A DNA stretch of 64,000 nucleotides from positions 287,456 to 351,455 of the forward strand of contig CBDATU010000007.1 of assembly GCA_965199865.1 (NCBI GenBank), written 5' to 3'. This DNA is from JAPOUP01 sp965199865. Its GTDB lineage: Bacteria > Pseudomonadota > Alphaproteobacteria > Rhodobacterales > Rhodobacteraceae. The notes under the pieces are model-generated. The model was not told where the DNA came from, made no database searches, and saw only the letters and a list, made by a program, of their open reading frames with translations. Within the stretch, counting starts at the first letter, position 1; each line of letters starts with the position of its first letter. Position numbers and translations under genes: made by a program. This document shows, in pieces, positions 35,603 to 44,498 of this stretch.

Positions 35603-37667
35603 CCGCCACTCCCGTACCGGCAACCACGACATCGGCTGCATACAGACCGTCGGCGGTAACGAACAAGGGGTTGATTTCAAAGGACGGCGCGCGATGGGCC
35701 ACTCTCGACAGCGTAACGATGGCCCGTTCAAGTCCCAACCGGTCCACCGGCGAACGGCCGCGCCAGCCCCCGAACTTCGGCGCGACACGGATCGCATCGA
35801 TCATCTCAGCCGCGTCCTCCAGGCTTATGGGCGCCTTGCGATAGGCTGTATCCCCAAAAATCTCGCAGTCAGTTCCACCTGAGCCAAGCAGCACGAGCGG
35901 CCCGAAATGAGGATCCCTGCGTACCCCCAGCAACACTTCAACGCCCTCGATCATCGGCGATGCCGTGATATGCAGGCCGGGATATTCGGCGACATGCCCA
36001 CTCTTCCGGGACGCAAGCCGTTCAAAGGCGCGGCGAACCCGAGGACCGTTCTCCAATCCGGTCTCGACACCGCCCAGTTCGGTTCTGTGCACAAGCAACG
36101 GGGCAGAGAGTTTAAGGACCAGAGGACCGTCAAGCAGCGCTTCGGCTTCCTCTGCCGAGGAAACCGCGGTTTCCGGCACAATCGAAATTCCGACCTCCGC
36201 CAGCAGGTCCGGTAGGTCGTCAGTCCCGCCGGGAGCGGATGGCTGAAGCGCGGGTTTCTCAAACCTCCGCCCGGCTTTCACCAGCTTTGCGACGGCTTTG
36301 GTCGCCAGGGTCGGATCGTCGAATACGGCCACACCCGATTTCACAAGAGACCTGCGGTCCTCCGAATCCATGTTGGCGGCGACCGCGATGAGCTGGTCAG
36401 GATGCGCTTCCCGGAAAGACAGAAGCTGCGGCATGATTCCGCCCCGCGTGCGCGGCACCAGGGGTATATGGCTGATATAGCCGATCATTGTCGGCTGGTT
36501 CCGCTCCAGTCCCCACTTCAGGTGCCCGCCGGTGATTTTCATGTCGCTCATGGACGGCGCCGAAATGTCGATCGGGTTGCGGTCGTTGACAAACGCGTTT
36601 GTCGCTTTCAGGCCAGCGAGCGCATCTCTGGGATAATCCACAAGGTTCAGCCCGCATTTCGCCGCCGCGTCTGAAATCATCACGGCGCCGCCGCCAGAGA
36701 CCGAAACAGCGGCAACGTCATTTGACGAAGGTGTCACACCTGCGCTACAGGCCGCCGCAAGATCGATGAGTTCATTAACCGATCCGGCGCGCAGCACGCC
36801 GTATTGCGCGAAAAGGTCATCGACAACCCGGTCCTCGACATACATGGCGGCGGTGTGACCTGCCGCCGCTTCGCCGCCCAACGGCGTCGTGCCCACTTTA
36901 AGCACGATCACGGGCTTTTTCGCCCGCCGAGCCAGTTCAAGCGCCTGGACAAGTTTGAGCCCCCGACTGGCATCCTCCATATAGACCGCAATAGTGTTGG
37001 TCGCCGGATCGCCAGCGTAGTAGGCGATGGCATCGGCTACATCGATGTCGGCCTGGTTGCCTGTGGATATCCAGTTGGCAAGACCCAGACCCCGGTCGCG
37101 CAGCTGCGCGAACATCTGGATGCCAACAGCGCCCGACTGACTGGCGACTGAAATGTCACCAGCTTCCGGCCAGCCATTGCCACCGTGATGCTCCGGCGCC
37201 GAGGTGAAGCTGGCCACGAATCCCGAAACAAGCGAGATCACCCCCATGCAGTTCGGCCCGATCATGCGCATGCCATGGGACCGGGCGATCTCCAGCAGAT
37301 CGTCCTGCCGCGCTTTCCCGTCTTCGCCCGCCTCGGCGAACTGCGCTCCATAGACAATGGCGACCCGGCAGCCCCTATCGCCGGCGGCCGCCAGATTTTC
37401 GGACACCAAAGGCGCCGGGACCGCGATGACGGCAATGTCCGGCGCTTCGGGCAGATCCGAAATATGCCTATATGCCTTCACGTCCTGTACCACTTCGTTC
37501 CTGGCGTTGATCGGGTAGAGCCGCCCGCCATAACCGCGTTCCAGACAGAACTTCAGCGCGCGCCCGCCGAATTTCATCGGGTTGGTCGAGGCTCCGATGA
37601 TCGCCGCACTCTCCGGCGCAAAGCACAGTTTCAGGCGGCTGTATTCCGCCTCAAGGAGTTCCTGCAT
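35595..37667 (-). CDS. ADP-forming acyl-CoA synthetase (acetate-CoA ligase family, alpha-beta fusion)
   Basis: The 690-residue protein has a CoA-binding domain (AAIIGASTNPMKFGGRAL, residues 18-130), a succinyl-CoA ligase-like domain with SQSGAVGIQMFAQLRDRGLG and the phosphohistidine site AAGHTAAM, and a C-terminal ATP-grasp domain (from about 480; GVEVLLGVRRDPHFGPLVL). Such NDP-forming synthetases activate carboxylic acids in catabolism; in alphaproteobacteria relatives are annotated as pimeloyl- or feruloyl-CoA synthetases. Its ATG follows the previous stop by one base (TGAGATG). Substrate unknown. Confidence 0.9.
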   Translation of the reverse strand: MQELLEAEYSRLKLCFAPESAAIIGASTNPMKFGGRALKFCLERGYGGRLYPINARNEVVQDVKAYRHISDLPEAPDIAVIAVPAPLVSENLAAAGDRGCRVAIVYGAQFAEAGEDGKARQDDLLEIARSHGMRMIGPNCMGVISLVSGFVASFTSAPEHHGGNGWPEAGDISVASQSGAVGIQMFAQLRDRGLGLANWISTGNQADIDVADAIAYYAGDPATNTIAVYMEDASRGLKLVQALELARRAKKPVIVLKVGTTPLGGEAAAGHTAAMYVEDRVVDDLFAQYGVLRAGSVNELIDLAAACSAGVTPSSNDVAAVSVSGGGAVMISDAAAKCGLNLVDYPRDALAGLKATNAFVNDRNPIDISAPSMSDMKITGGHLKWGLERNQPTMIGYISHIPLVPRTRGGIMPQLLSFREAHPDQLIAVAANMDSEDRRSLVKSGVAVFDDPTLATKAVAKLVKAGRRFEKPALQPSAPGGTDDLPDLLAEVGISIVPETAVSSAEEAEALLDGPLVLKLSAPLLVHRTELGGVETGLENGPRVRRAFERLASRKSGHVAEYPGLHITASPMIEGVEVLLGVRRDPHFGPLVLLGSGGTDCEIFGDTAYRKAPISLEDAAEMIDAIRVAPKFGGWRGRSPVDRLGLERAIVTLSRVAHRAPSFEINPLFVTADGLYAADVVVAGTGVADG

Positions 37668-37668
37668 C

Positions 37669-39093
37669 TCAGTCCCTGCGTCTTGCCGAAAAGGTTTCGT
37701 TGATGAACCAAAGCCCGCCGTGGCGGCGCAGCACCTCGTGCGTCACATCCAGATAGCGCATTCCCTCCCGCATCGCCTCCTGCGCGAGATCTTCCTTGAC
37801 CTGCGCGAAATAGACCGCGTTGTTCCAGGCGCTGGCCAGAGAAAGGACGCCCAGTTCCCTGCTATCCAGAACCGGCAATGTGTGCATGTCGAAACGGAAG
37901 AGCGATCTGGCGTCGGTCAGGCCGGAAAAGGTGAGAGTCGACTTCCGTTTGCCGAGGGAGCGCCGCAGGTCCCGAATGATGTCGTGGCGACCTATGAACG
38001 GCATCGGCTGGTCTGGCCAGATTCCCCGCACGATCTCATGCGCCGGATCCTGGCCGTGCGACTGCACAACCGTCATCTGTCCACCCGGCGCCAGAGCCGA
38101 GACCACGGGTTTCAGCACGTAGTCGATCCTGAACCGCATCGTGTGGCATTGCAGATAGGCGTGGTTGAGCAGGCAGTAGTCAAATTCGAGATCCACTTCC
38201 CCTTCCCTGGGAATCAGATGCTCGAGCGCCCCGCGCCGGTCTCTGCGATAGATTGCGACAACGCTTGGGCAGGCATAAACTGGCTGGGCATGCGCGCCCT
38301 GGTGTATCTGCCACTCGGAGCCCAACTCCCCGTAGAGCGGAGCCAGCTGGCGCTGAAAGTCATAGGAGAGCGACCCTTCCAGCGCCACATCCCGCCATGA
38401 AATCGGATCGGGACTGTCGCCGCTCACTTTCCTCAGGCCGAGCGCCTCGCGCAGGTAGAGATTTGTCAGAACGAAAACCGACAGCTGATGCTCGGCAAGC
38501 CGGTCCACCAGACGGCCCATGGTGTTGCGCAGGTCTTCGAGACCCCTGCCCTTCAGCACCACCAGCACCGGCGTTTCCGGAAATTTCGCGTGCACCGCCC
38601 TGAGCGTCCGCGTCAGCGCAATACCATTATCCATTGGCGCGTAGAAAATGCGGAGACCCTGCGGGCCGGGCCTTAACGCCGTCAGATCCCCGGCCACGCG
38701 GTCGGCCAGCATCCAGCTCTCATTCGTGGTATTCGCAAAGACATGAAACCGCTGTCTCTGCTCGTGAAACGCAAAACTGCCGGGTGAACGAATTGATGTT
38801 TCCTGGCTGATCAGCTCGGCCATGGTCTCGATGGCCGAGCGCTCTTTCTGGCGCCGCGGCCGTCCACGCAGCCGTAACTCGCCTCTCTCTACCCGGCCCA
38901 TGAACTCAGTGACACGTTTCACGGTTTCCGGCTCGATCCGGCTGCCCGAACATATGCGCGAAATCAGCTTCCCATCATTGACCGCGAGCCTTCCAAACGT
39001 GGATTCGGCGACGCCGTGCCTTTTGCAGAACGCCCGCGCCGTCGCGGCAATGGCGTCCGAATCATCAACAGGTTCGGCCATGCTCACCGTCAT
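37669..39093 (-). CDS. HTH domain plus methyltransferase-like protein of unknown function
   Basis: The 474-residue protein opens with an HTH-like region (FCKRHGVAESTFGRLAVNDG and ISRICSGSRIEPETVKRV, residues 22-70). The remainder contains stretches resembling class I SAM-dependent methyltransferases, such as RIDYVLKPVVSALAPGGQMT and LRIFYAPMDNGIALTRTLRA, but no clean GxGxG motif. It lies inside the catabolic unit, 47 bases after RidA and one base before the acyl-CoA synthetase. It could be a regulator sensing a pathway ligand with a methyltransferase-derived domain, or an enzyme with a DNA-binding N-terminus. I cannot decide between them. Confidence 0.6.
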   Translation of the reverse strand: MTVSMAEPVDDSDAIAATARAFCKRHGVAESTFGRLAVNDGKLISRICSGSRIEPETVKRVTEFMGRVERGELRLRGRPRRQKERSAIETMAELISQETSIRSPGSFAFHEQRQRFHVFANTTNESWMLADRVAGDLTALRPGPQGLRIFYAPMDNGIALTRTLRAVHAKFPETPVLVVLKGRGLEDLRNTMGRLVDRLAEHQLSVFVLTNLYLREALGLRKVSGDSPDPISWRDVALEGSLSYDFQRQLAPLYGELGSEWQIHQGAHAQPVYACPSVVAIYRRDRRGALEHLIPREGEVDLEFDYCLLNHAYLQCHTMRFRIDYVLKPVVSALAPGGQMTVVQSHGQDPAHEIVRGIWPDQPMPFIGRHDIIRDLRRSLGKRKSTLTFSGLTDARSLFRFDMHTLPVLDSRELGVLSLASAWNNAVYFAQVKEDLAQEAMREGMRYLDVTHEVLRRHGGLWFINETFSARRRD

Positions 39094-39140
39094 TCATTTC
39101 CCGCTCTCTGCCCGCTGGCTTTGGCGCGTCATCGGGAATG

Positions 39141-39626
39141 TCAATAACTCTGGTCCCGAACCAGGAATATCCCCTCGATCTCCACGGGCTGCCGGTCAAC
39201 AAGCGTCTCGACCCCAACCGCCGATCGCGCATGGCAGCCGATTTCGGGGCCGAAGACCTCATAGAACAGATCGCTGGCCCCGTTCAGAACCGCGTTCGGT
39301 CGCTCGAAGCCGGGATGTGAGTTGATCATCCCGAGGATCTTCACAACCTTCTCCACCCTGTCAAGATCGCCGATGTGATGCCTGACCGTCGCAATCATCT
39401 TGATGGCCAGGGCGCGCGCGGTCACGGTCGCCTCTTCCTCGGTGATATCCAGATCGACCTTGCCCCGCCGCTTCACGGAGCCATCTTCCAGAAGCGCGGC
39501 GCCATGCCCGGAGACATAAAGCATCGCCCCCACTCTCACCGCACTGGTCCGATTCGGGCTGGGAAGCACCAGCGGCATAGGCAGGACGATGCCCATTTCC
39601 TCAAGACGTCTTTCGATGCGCGACAA
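39141..39626 (-). CDS. RidA/YjgF family protein
   Basis: The 161-residue protein has the Rid fold pattern: VGAMLYVSGHGA, LDRVEKVVKILGMINSHPGF, and the C-terminal HARSAVGVETLVDRQPVEIE, where Arg is the conserved carboxylate-binding residue of deaminating Rid proteins. It starts with TTG, six bases behind a perfect AGGAGGGG site. RidA hydrolyses reactive enamine/imine intermediates; some relatives are 2-aminomuconate deaminases. First gene of the six-gene leftward unit, whose promoter shares the 39698-39714 site with the divergent demethylase gene. Confidence 0.9.
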   Translation of the reverse strand: MSRIERRLEEMGIVLPMPLVLPSPNRTSAVRVGAMLYVSGHGAALLEDGSVKRRGKVDLDITEEEATVTARALAIKMIATVRHHIGDLDRVEKVVKILGMINSHPGFERPNAVLNGASDLFYEVFGPEIGCHARSAVGVETLVDRQPVEIEGIFLVRDQSY

Positions 39627-39697
39627 GGCAAACCCCTCCTATCCAACTGCACTCCATGGCCAACATTCGATGACAATCCAGGTAGTCCTTGCGATCT

Positions 39698-39714
39698 TGC
39701 CCATTTTCTGCCCA
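39698..39714. promoter_or_regulatory. Direct-repeat operator-like site, copy 3, in a divergent promoter
   Basis: TGCCCA occurs at 39698 and 39709, context TTGCCCATTTTCTGCCCACT. The pair lies between the divergent RidA (start 39626) and demethylase (start 39768) genes, 72 and 54 bases from the two start codons, so one protein bound there could control both directions. Hexamer and 11-bp period are the same as at 24779 and 32370. Confidence 0.72.
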
Positions 39715-39767
39715 CTAGTAAAGAGAGCGGGCGAACGGACTCGCGTCCAGACTGACAGGAGAGCCAG

Positions 39768-41132
39768 ATGGCCATCGCAACCCTTCAGGACAGGATCGAC
39801 AGTTCTGGCGGTCCACTCACCATGCTGCGCAACGCGCCGTCGGGACCCTACCAGTTTCCAATCAAGGCCGAATTCACCAACTGGAGGGACGAACAGGAGG
39901 CATGGCGCTCCGGCGCGGTTCTGTTCGACCAATCCTTCCACATGACCGATCTCTATGTCGAGGGACCGGACACAAAGAAGCTCTGCGAGTTTCTGGCGGT
40001 CAACTCAATGGCCAACTGGAAGCGTGACATCGCCAAGCAGTTCGTTCACTGTACCGAAGATGGCTACATCGTCGGCGATGCGATCATTTTCATCCTCGAA
40101 GAGAACAGAGTGAATATCGTCAACAAACCCAGCAATGCCAACTGGGTGATGTACCATGCCGAAAGACACCGCTTTGATGTTGAATTCGAACTCGACAGCC
40201 GCACGCTCGACAATGCTGGACGGCGCAGGAGCTATCGATTCGAGGTACAGGGGCCAAATGCCTGGAGCATACTCGAGAGGCTCAATGGCGGGCCGATCGA
40301 AGGTTTCAGGTTCTTCGGCATGGGCGAGATCGCCATAGCTGGCCGTAGAGTCCACGCCCTGCGTCACGGCATGGCCGGTCAAGCCGGGCTGGAACTGTTC
40401 GGTCCGTTCGAGGATTATGATCTGATCAGGGACGCGATTCTGAAGACCGGTGAACCCGAAGGCCTGCGCGCCGCTGGATCCAGAACATATTCGACGGTCG
40501 CCCATGAAAGCGGCTGGTTCCCTTCACCACTTCCCGCGATCTATAGCGGCGACGGCCTCGCCGATTACCGCAGATGGCTTCCGGCATCGGGCTTTGAGGC
40601 CAACCTGTCGCTGGGAGGATCCTTCATCGGAGCAACCGTCGAGGACTACTATCTCACACCCTTTGACCTCGGCTACGGGCATATCGTGAAGTTCGATCAC
40701 GATTTCATCGGACGCGCAGCGCTGGAGAAACGGGTCGCGGAACCGCATCTCCACAAGCGGACGCTTCGCTGGTCCACGGACGATGTAGTGAAAATCTTCG
40801 CCTCCCAGCTGAGCACCGGCGAGCGTTTCAAATTCATGGACATGCCCGCATCGCATTACGCAACCTGTCCCTATGACGAAGTGCGCCTGAACGATCGGAC
40901 GGTCGGGATTTCCCATTACCCCGTCTATACCGCAAACCTGCGGAGCTGGATCTCGCTCGCACTGCTCGACGACAGTGCGGCCGAACCGGGAACGGAGGTC
41001 ACGCTCATCTGGGGCGAGCCGGATGGTGGCACCAATAAACCGACCGTGGAACGCCATGCACAGACAACTGTCACATGCATAGTTGAACCCTGCCCGATCT
41101 CGGTCACCGCGCGCAGGGACTACAAGAGATAG
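39768..41132 (+). CDS. Folate-dependent O-demethylase / aminomethyltransferase family (LigM/DesA-like)
   Basis: The 454-residue GcvT-fold protein resembles LigM/DesA along its whole length as I recall those sequences: FTNWRDEQEAWRSGAVLFDQ, RHGMAGQAGLELFGPFEDYD, ESGWFPSPLPAIYSGDG and GYGHIVKFDHDFIGRAALE. LigM and DesA move the methyl of vanillate or syringate methoxyl groups to tetrahydrofolate; other relatives (DmdA) demethylate DMSP. Length of about 450-470 fits LigM better than DmdA. It starts behind GGAGAGCCAG and is followed by an alpha/beta hydrolase. A methoxylated or otherwise methylated substrate is likely. Confidence 0.82.
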   Translation: MAIATLQDRIDSSGGPLTMLRNAPSGPYQFPIKAEFTNWRDEQEAWRSGAVLFDQSFHMTDLYVEGPDTKKLCEFLAVNSMANWKRDIAKQFVHCTEDGYIVGDAIIFILEENRVNIVNKPSNANWVMYHAERHRFDVEFELDSRTLDNAGRRRSYRFEVQGPNAWSILERLNGGPIEGFRFFGMGEIAIAGRRVHALRHGMAGQAGLELFGPFEDYDLIRDAILKTGEPEGLRAAGSRTYSTVAHESGWFPSPLPAIYSGDGLADYRRWLPASGFEANLSLGGSFIGATVEDYYLTPFDLGYGHIVKFDHDFIGRAALEKRVAEPHLHKRTLRWSTDDVVKIFASQLSTGERFKFMDMPASHYATCPYDEVRLNDRTVGISHYPVYTANLRSWISLALLDDSAAEPGTEVTLIWGEPDGGTNKPTVERHAQTTVTCIVEPCPISVTARRDYKR

Positions 41133-41145
41133 GCCCGTGCGCTTG

Positions 41146-41955
41146 ATGCGGAGAACCGCTGGATACGATCTCGACACCTCCACATCTTCGTTCGCATCCG
41201 CACAGCGGGAATACAGGGAGCGATCAAGGGAAGCTGGGAGACTGGAGGGTGCGCTCCTTGATCTCGCTTACGGCACCCATCCGCGCCAGATGCTGGACGT
41301 CTTCCCGGCGGGTCCCAAGGCACCGGTTCTGGTGTTCTTTCATGGCGGGTACTGGAAAGCCGGCACGAAAGACGAGCGGCGCTTTCCGGCACTGGAATGG
41401 ATGCCGCGGGCGGTGACCTGGATTGCGGTGAACTACCGCCTTGTTCCCGAAGCGACGCTGGCGGACATCGTGGACGACGCGCGGTCCGCGACGCTCTGGC
41501 TGGCGCAGAACGCTGCCAGGCTTGGCATCGACCGAACGCAGATGCACCTCATCGGCAATTCCGCGGGCGGGCATCTCGCGGGAATGGCCGCGGCGGACTG
41601 GGGAAACCGGCCGCCCATCCGCTCGGTATTGGCGGTCAGCGGGCTGTTCGACCTTGTGCCCCTGCTTGACGCGACCCCTAACGATTGGCTCGGTCTTGAT
41701 CCCGTTCAGGCGACATCCTTAAGCCCCGTGCATCATTTGCCGCCGCCGGAGCTTCCTGTTTCACTCTGCGTTGGCGGCAATGAGACGTCTGCGTTTTTTT
41801 GGCAGCTTCGGCGTTACGCGGATGCCTGCCGCCTGAACGGAAATGAAGTAATTGTGTCTGAAAGCCCCGGAAAGGATCACTTCGAAATCATTGGTGAACT
41901 GGCCTCCCCTGGCTCTGCGGTCTTCGAGCGCATGAAGGACATGATTGACCGGTAA
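41146..41955 (+). CDS. Alpha/beta hydrolase, kynurenine formamidase-like
   Basis: The 269-residue protein has the oxyanion motif VFFHGGYWKAGTKDER, nucleophile elbow IGNSAGGHLAG and C-terminal GKDHFEIIGEL with the catalytic histidine. This arrangement (HGGYW, GxSAGGHLA, HFxxI) is that of the BNA7/kynurenine formamidase-like esterases. It begins 13 bases after the demethylase stop, with GTG 41134 as an alternative start, and is probably co-transcribed. It may release an ester or amide to feed the pathway. Confidence 0.85.
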   Translation: MRRTAGYDLDTSTSSFASAQREYRERSREAGRLEGALLDLAYGTHPRQMLDVFPAGPKAPVLVFFHGGYWKAGTKDERRFPALEWMPRAVTWIAVNYRLVPEATLADIVDDARSATLWLAQNAARLGIDRTQMHLIGNSAGGHLAGMAAADWGNRPPIRSVLAVSGLFDLVPLLDATPNDWLGLDPVQATSLSPVHHLPPPELPVSLCVGGNETSAFFWQLRRYADACRLNGNEVIVSESPGKDHFEIIGELASPGSAVFERMKDMIDR

Positions 41956-42320
41956 GGTGCGGATGGAGTGAGTGGTCAGTTCCCGCCCCTGATATCGACG
42001 GAGGTTGCGTTTCGGGCTGGAAGCGAGACATCGACCCCAACTCAAGGAGAATGGAAATTGCGGGAAACCGACAGGTCCGCCAATTTCGCGAGCACGCAGA
42101 TGGAAACACCGCAGACAGCGCGGTTCTGGGGGAGGGTTGATAAATCGTCCAGCAACAACAGGCCATCCAAACCGGATCATTAATCAGATCAGGCGGACAG
42201 GGGCCTGGCCTGAGAGAAGGCTGAACGAGATCGAGACCAGGCAGACGCGGATCATGCAGACGCTGGAAGAGATACGGAAAGACAGCGGAGCAACGCAAAT
42301 CCGGCAACAATGACGCGCAT
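41956..42320. other. Gap between converging genes
   Basis: About 365 bases. A plus-strand frame (42005-42313) ends in a coiled-coil-like segment (RRLNEIETRQTRIMQTLEEI), but the upstream half is shadow-like and no family is recognised. Confidence 0.35.
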
Positions 42321-43979
42321 TTAGCGGCTGTCCTCGAGAATCATCTCCGATGCCTTTTCAGCGATCATGTTCACCGCCGCGTTCGTGTTGCCCGAGACGA
42401 TCGAGGGCATAACCGATGCGTCGACCACCCGCAGCCCCTTTGCTCCCCTTACCCGGCAACGCTCGTCCAGTGGACCTCCTTCACCCATGGCAACCGTGCC
42501 CACGGGATGGAAAATCGTTGTGACATGCGCCTTGATCGCATCAAGCAGAGCGTCACCACCCCCAGCAACGGCATCAGGCCCCGGCCAAATCTCTTCCACG
42601 ATCTGATCCGCGAGAGGATTATGGCCGCAGATCTCACGGGCCCGGTGCAGACCCGCCACGATCGTCCGCCGGTCATTTTCGGTCGACAGATAGTTTCCGT
42701 GGATCGCGGGATTTACCAGTGGATCGGCGGATTTCAGCCTGATCTCGCCGCGAGATTCCGGGCGAATAGGGCAGATCGATACAGAGAACCCGGGAAAGCG
42801 GTCGAAGCCCTTGGCCGCGGTCCCCCTGGACCACGGTAGAACATGGAACTGAATGTCGGGACGGTCGATGCCGTCCACGCTCTTCAGAAACGCAAAGACC
42901 GGGCCAGCCCCCATGGTCAGCGGCCCGCGTCGGAACAGAGCGAACTGCGCACCGATAACCGCTTTGCCGAACCACGAATTCAGCTGCTGGTTCAGCGTGG
43001 GCATCCGGACCCGATAGCTGTTGTGGAATTTAAGGTGGTCCTGCAGCCCCCTGCCGATACGCGGTGAATTGACAACCGGCGCAAGGCCGAATCCGGCCAG
43101 ATCCTCTGCCGACCCGACGCCTGAAACCAGGAGCAGATGTGGCGAACCGATCGCGCCAGCGGAGAGCAGCACCTCGCCCGCGCAGCCGATCAGGCGGCTT
43201 TCGCCGCCTTGCCGCACATACACGCCCGTCGCCCGGGTTCCGTCAAAGGCTATACCCGTAACACGAGCGTCCGTCACCACCCGCAGATTGGACCTTGAAC
43301 GCACCGGGTTCAGGTAGCCATGCGCAGCACTGACCCGCCATCCTTTCCATGTGGTGGTCTGAAAATTCCCCACACCCTGCTGCGTCGCGCCGTTGCAGTC
43401 CGGATTGAATGGAAGGCCAGCGGCTTCCGCCGTCTCAACAAATAGGTCAGTGACAGGAAACCGCGCCCGTCCGTCCGATATCCCGATGGGTCCGTCCGCA
43501 CCGTGAAACGCACTGGCACCCCGTTCCTGACGCTCCGCTCGCCTAAAGTAGGGCAGCACATCGTCATATGCCCAGCCAGGCGCGACCGCTCCCCAACCGT
43601 CGAAATCCTCCATCTGGCCGCGCACATAGATCAGCCCGTTTATCGCCGAAGACCCGCCAAGTCCCCGCCCTCGCGGCCAGTCGAGACGACGACCGCCCAG
43701 ATGCGCCTCCGGCTTGGTTCGGTACCGCCAGTCATAGCGCGGATCACCGATGGTCATGAAATACCCGACGGGAACCCGGATCCAGGGATTCCTGTTGCGG
43801 CCTCCCGCTTCCAGCAGCAGAACCCAATTCTTCGGGTCAGCGCTCAGCCGGTTCGCAAGCGTGCAGCCAGCCGTGCCCGCGCCTGCAACGAGATAGTCCC
43901 AGTCCCCGGACAGGTCAGATGAAATGCGGGATCTCCCTTTGGGTCGGACCGATGGAGTAGCGCGGCCTGGGTCGGGCAT
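42321..43979 (-). CDS. GMC family oxidoreductase (choline dehydrogenase-like)
   Basis: The 552-residue protein has the FAD motif YLVAGAGTAGCTLANRLSAD, the GMC signature GRGLGGSSAINGLIYVRGQ and the C-terminal active-site histidine region FHPVGTVAMG, then DASVMPSIVSGNTNAAVNMI. GMC enzymes oxidise alcohols with FAD. The only good ATG (43979) makes it overlap the upstream gene by 65 bases and gives about 22 extra N-terminal residues; a non-ATG start nearer to residue 24 is possible. Substrate not predictable. Confidence 0.9.
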   Translation of the reverse strand: MPDPGRATPSVRPKGRSRISSDLSGDWDYLVAGAGTAGCTLANRLSADPKNWVLLLEAGGRNRNPWIRVPVGYFMTIGDPRYDWRYRTKPEAHLGGRRLDWPRGRGLGGSSAINGLIYVRGQMEDFDGWGAVAPGWAYDDVLPYFRRAERQERGASAFHGADGPIGISDGRARFPVTDLFVETAEAAGLPFNPDCNGATQQGVGNFQTTTWKGWRVSAAHGYLNPVRSRSNLRVVTDARVTGIAFDGTRATGVYVRQGGESRLIGCAGEVLLSAGAIGSPHLLLVSGVGSAEDLAGFGLAPVVNSPRIGRGLQDHLKFHNSYRVRMPTLNQQLNSWFGKAVIGAQFALFRRGPLTMGAGPVFAFLKSVDGIDRPDIQFHVLPWSRGTAAKGFDRFPGFSVSICPIRPESRGEIRLKSADPLVNPAIHGNYLSTENDRRTIVAGLHRAREICGHNPLADQIVEEIWPGPDAVAGGGDALLDAIKAHVTTIFHPVGTVAMGEGGPLDERCRVRGAKGLRVVDASVMPSIVSGNTNAAVNMIAEKASEMILEDSR

Positions 43980-44487
43980 CGCCCCAGCGATCCCGCGCCA
44001 TGTCCTCGAAAAATATGCGAAGCGTCAGGCTGCGTTCCTTCACCGGGTCGCACAGTTCGGCCTGCCGCGTGTTGCTGCCCTCAATTACGCGCACAAGCAG
44101 ATAGCCTCGGGGCAGGGCGTCACCCGTCCCGCCAGCGGCGGTGATTTCGGCTTCGGGCAACCCGACATCCGCGAGCGCCGTACCATTAAGGGCTACCTGT
44201 CCGATATGGCCATCAAGATTGTTCAGACGCCAGGCTTGCCGGGCGATCACGATGATGCCCGAACCCATGACCAGCGCTGGTACCAGCAGCGCCCCGCCAC
44301 CAAGCGCCATCACTCCGTAACCGGCGGCGGCGGTCTCATCGACATCCGTCTGCTGCCAGCATTCATGGGTGAGCGATCCTACGGGGCGCACCGTTCCGTT
44401 CACGAAAACCCGGTCAACCACGACATCAGGTGTGGTGACATTGCCTCCCGGTCCAACGACATGCGGCCTGAAAAGGAACAGAGACAT
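43915..44487 (-). CDS. Hypothetical protein with one hydrophobic segment
   Basis: The 190-residue protein starts behind GGAGCGAATCC. One strongly hydrophobic stretch (VMALGGGALLVPALVMGSGI) lies around residue 60, and the C-terminal part is soluble and charged, with PRPRYSIGPTQREIPHF at the end. No family is recognised. It overlaps the GMC gene by 65 bases and follows the BNR-repeat gene by 11 bases, so the three likely form one transcript; it could be a membrane partner of the dehydrogenase. Confidence 0.6.
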   Translation of the reverse strand: MSLFLFRPHVVGPGGNVTTPDVVVDRVFVNGTVRPVGSLTHECWQQTDVDETAAAGYGVMALGGGALLVPALVMGSGIIVIARQAWRLNNLDGHIGQVALNGTALADVGLPEAEITAAGGTGDALPRGYLLVRVIEGSNTRQAELCDPVKERSLTLRIFFEDMARDRWGDARPRPRYSIGPTQREIPHFI

Positions 44488-44498
44488 GGATTCGCTCC

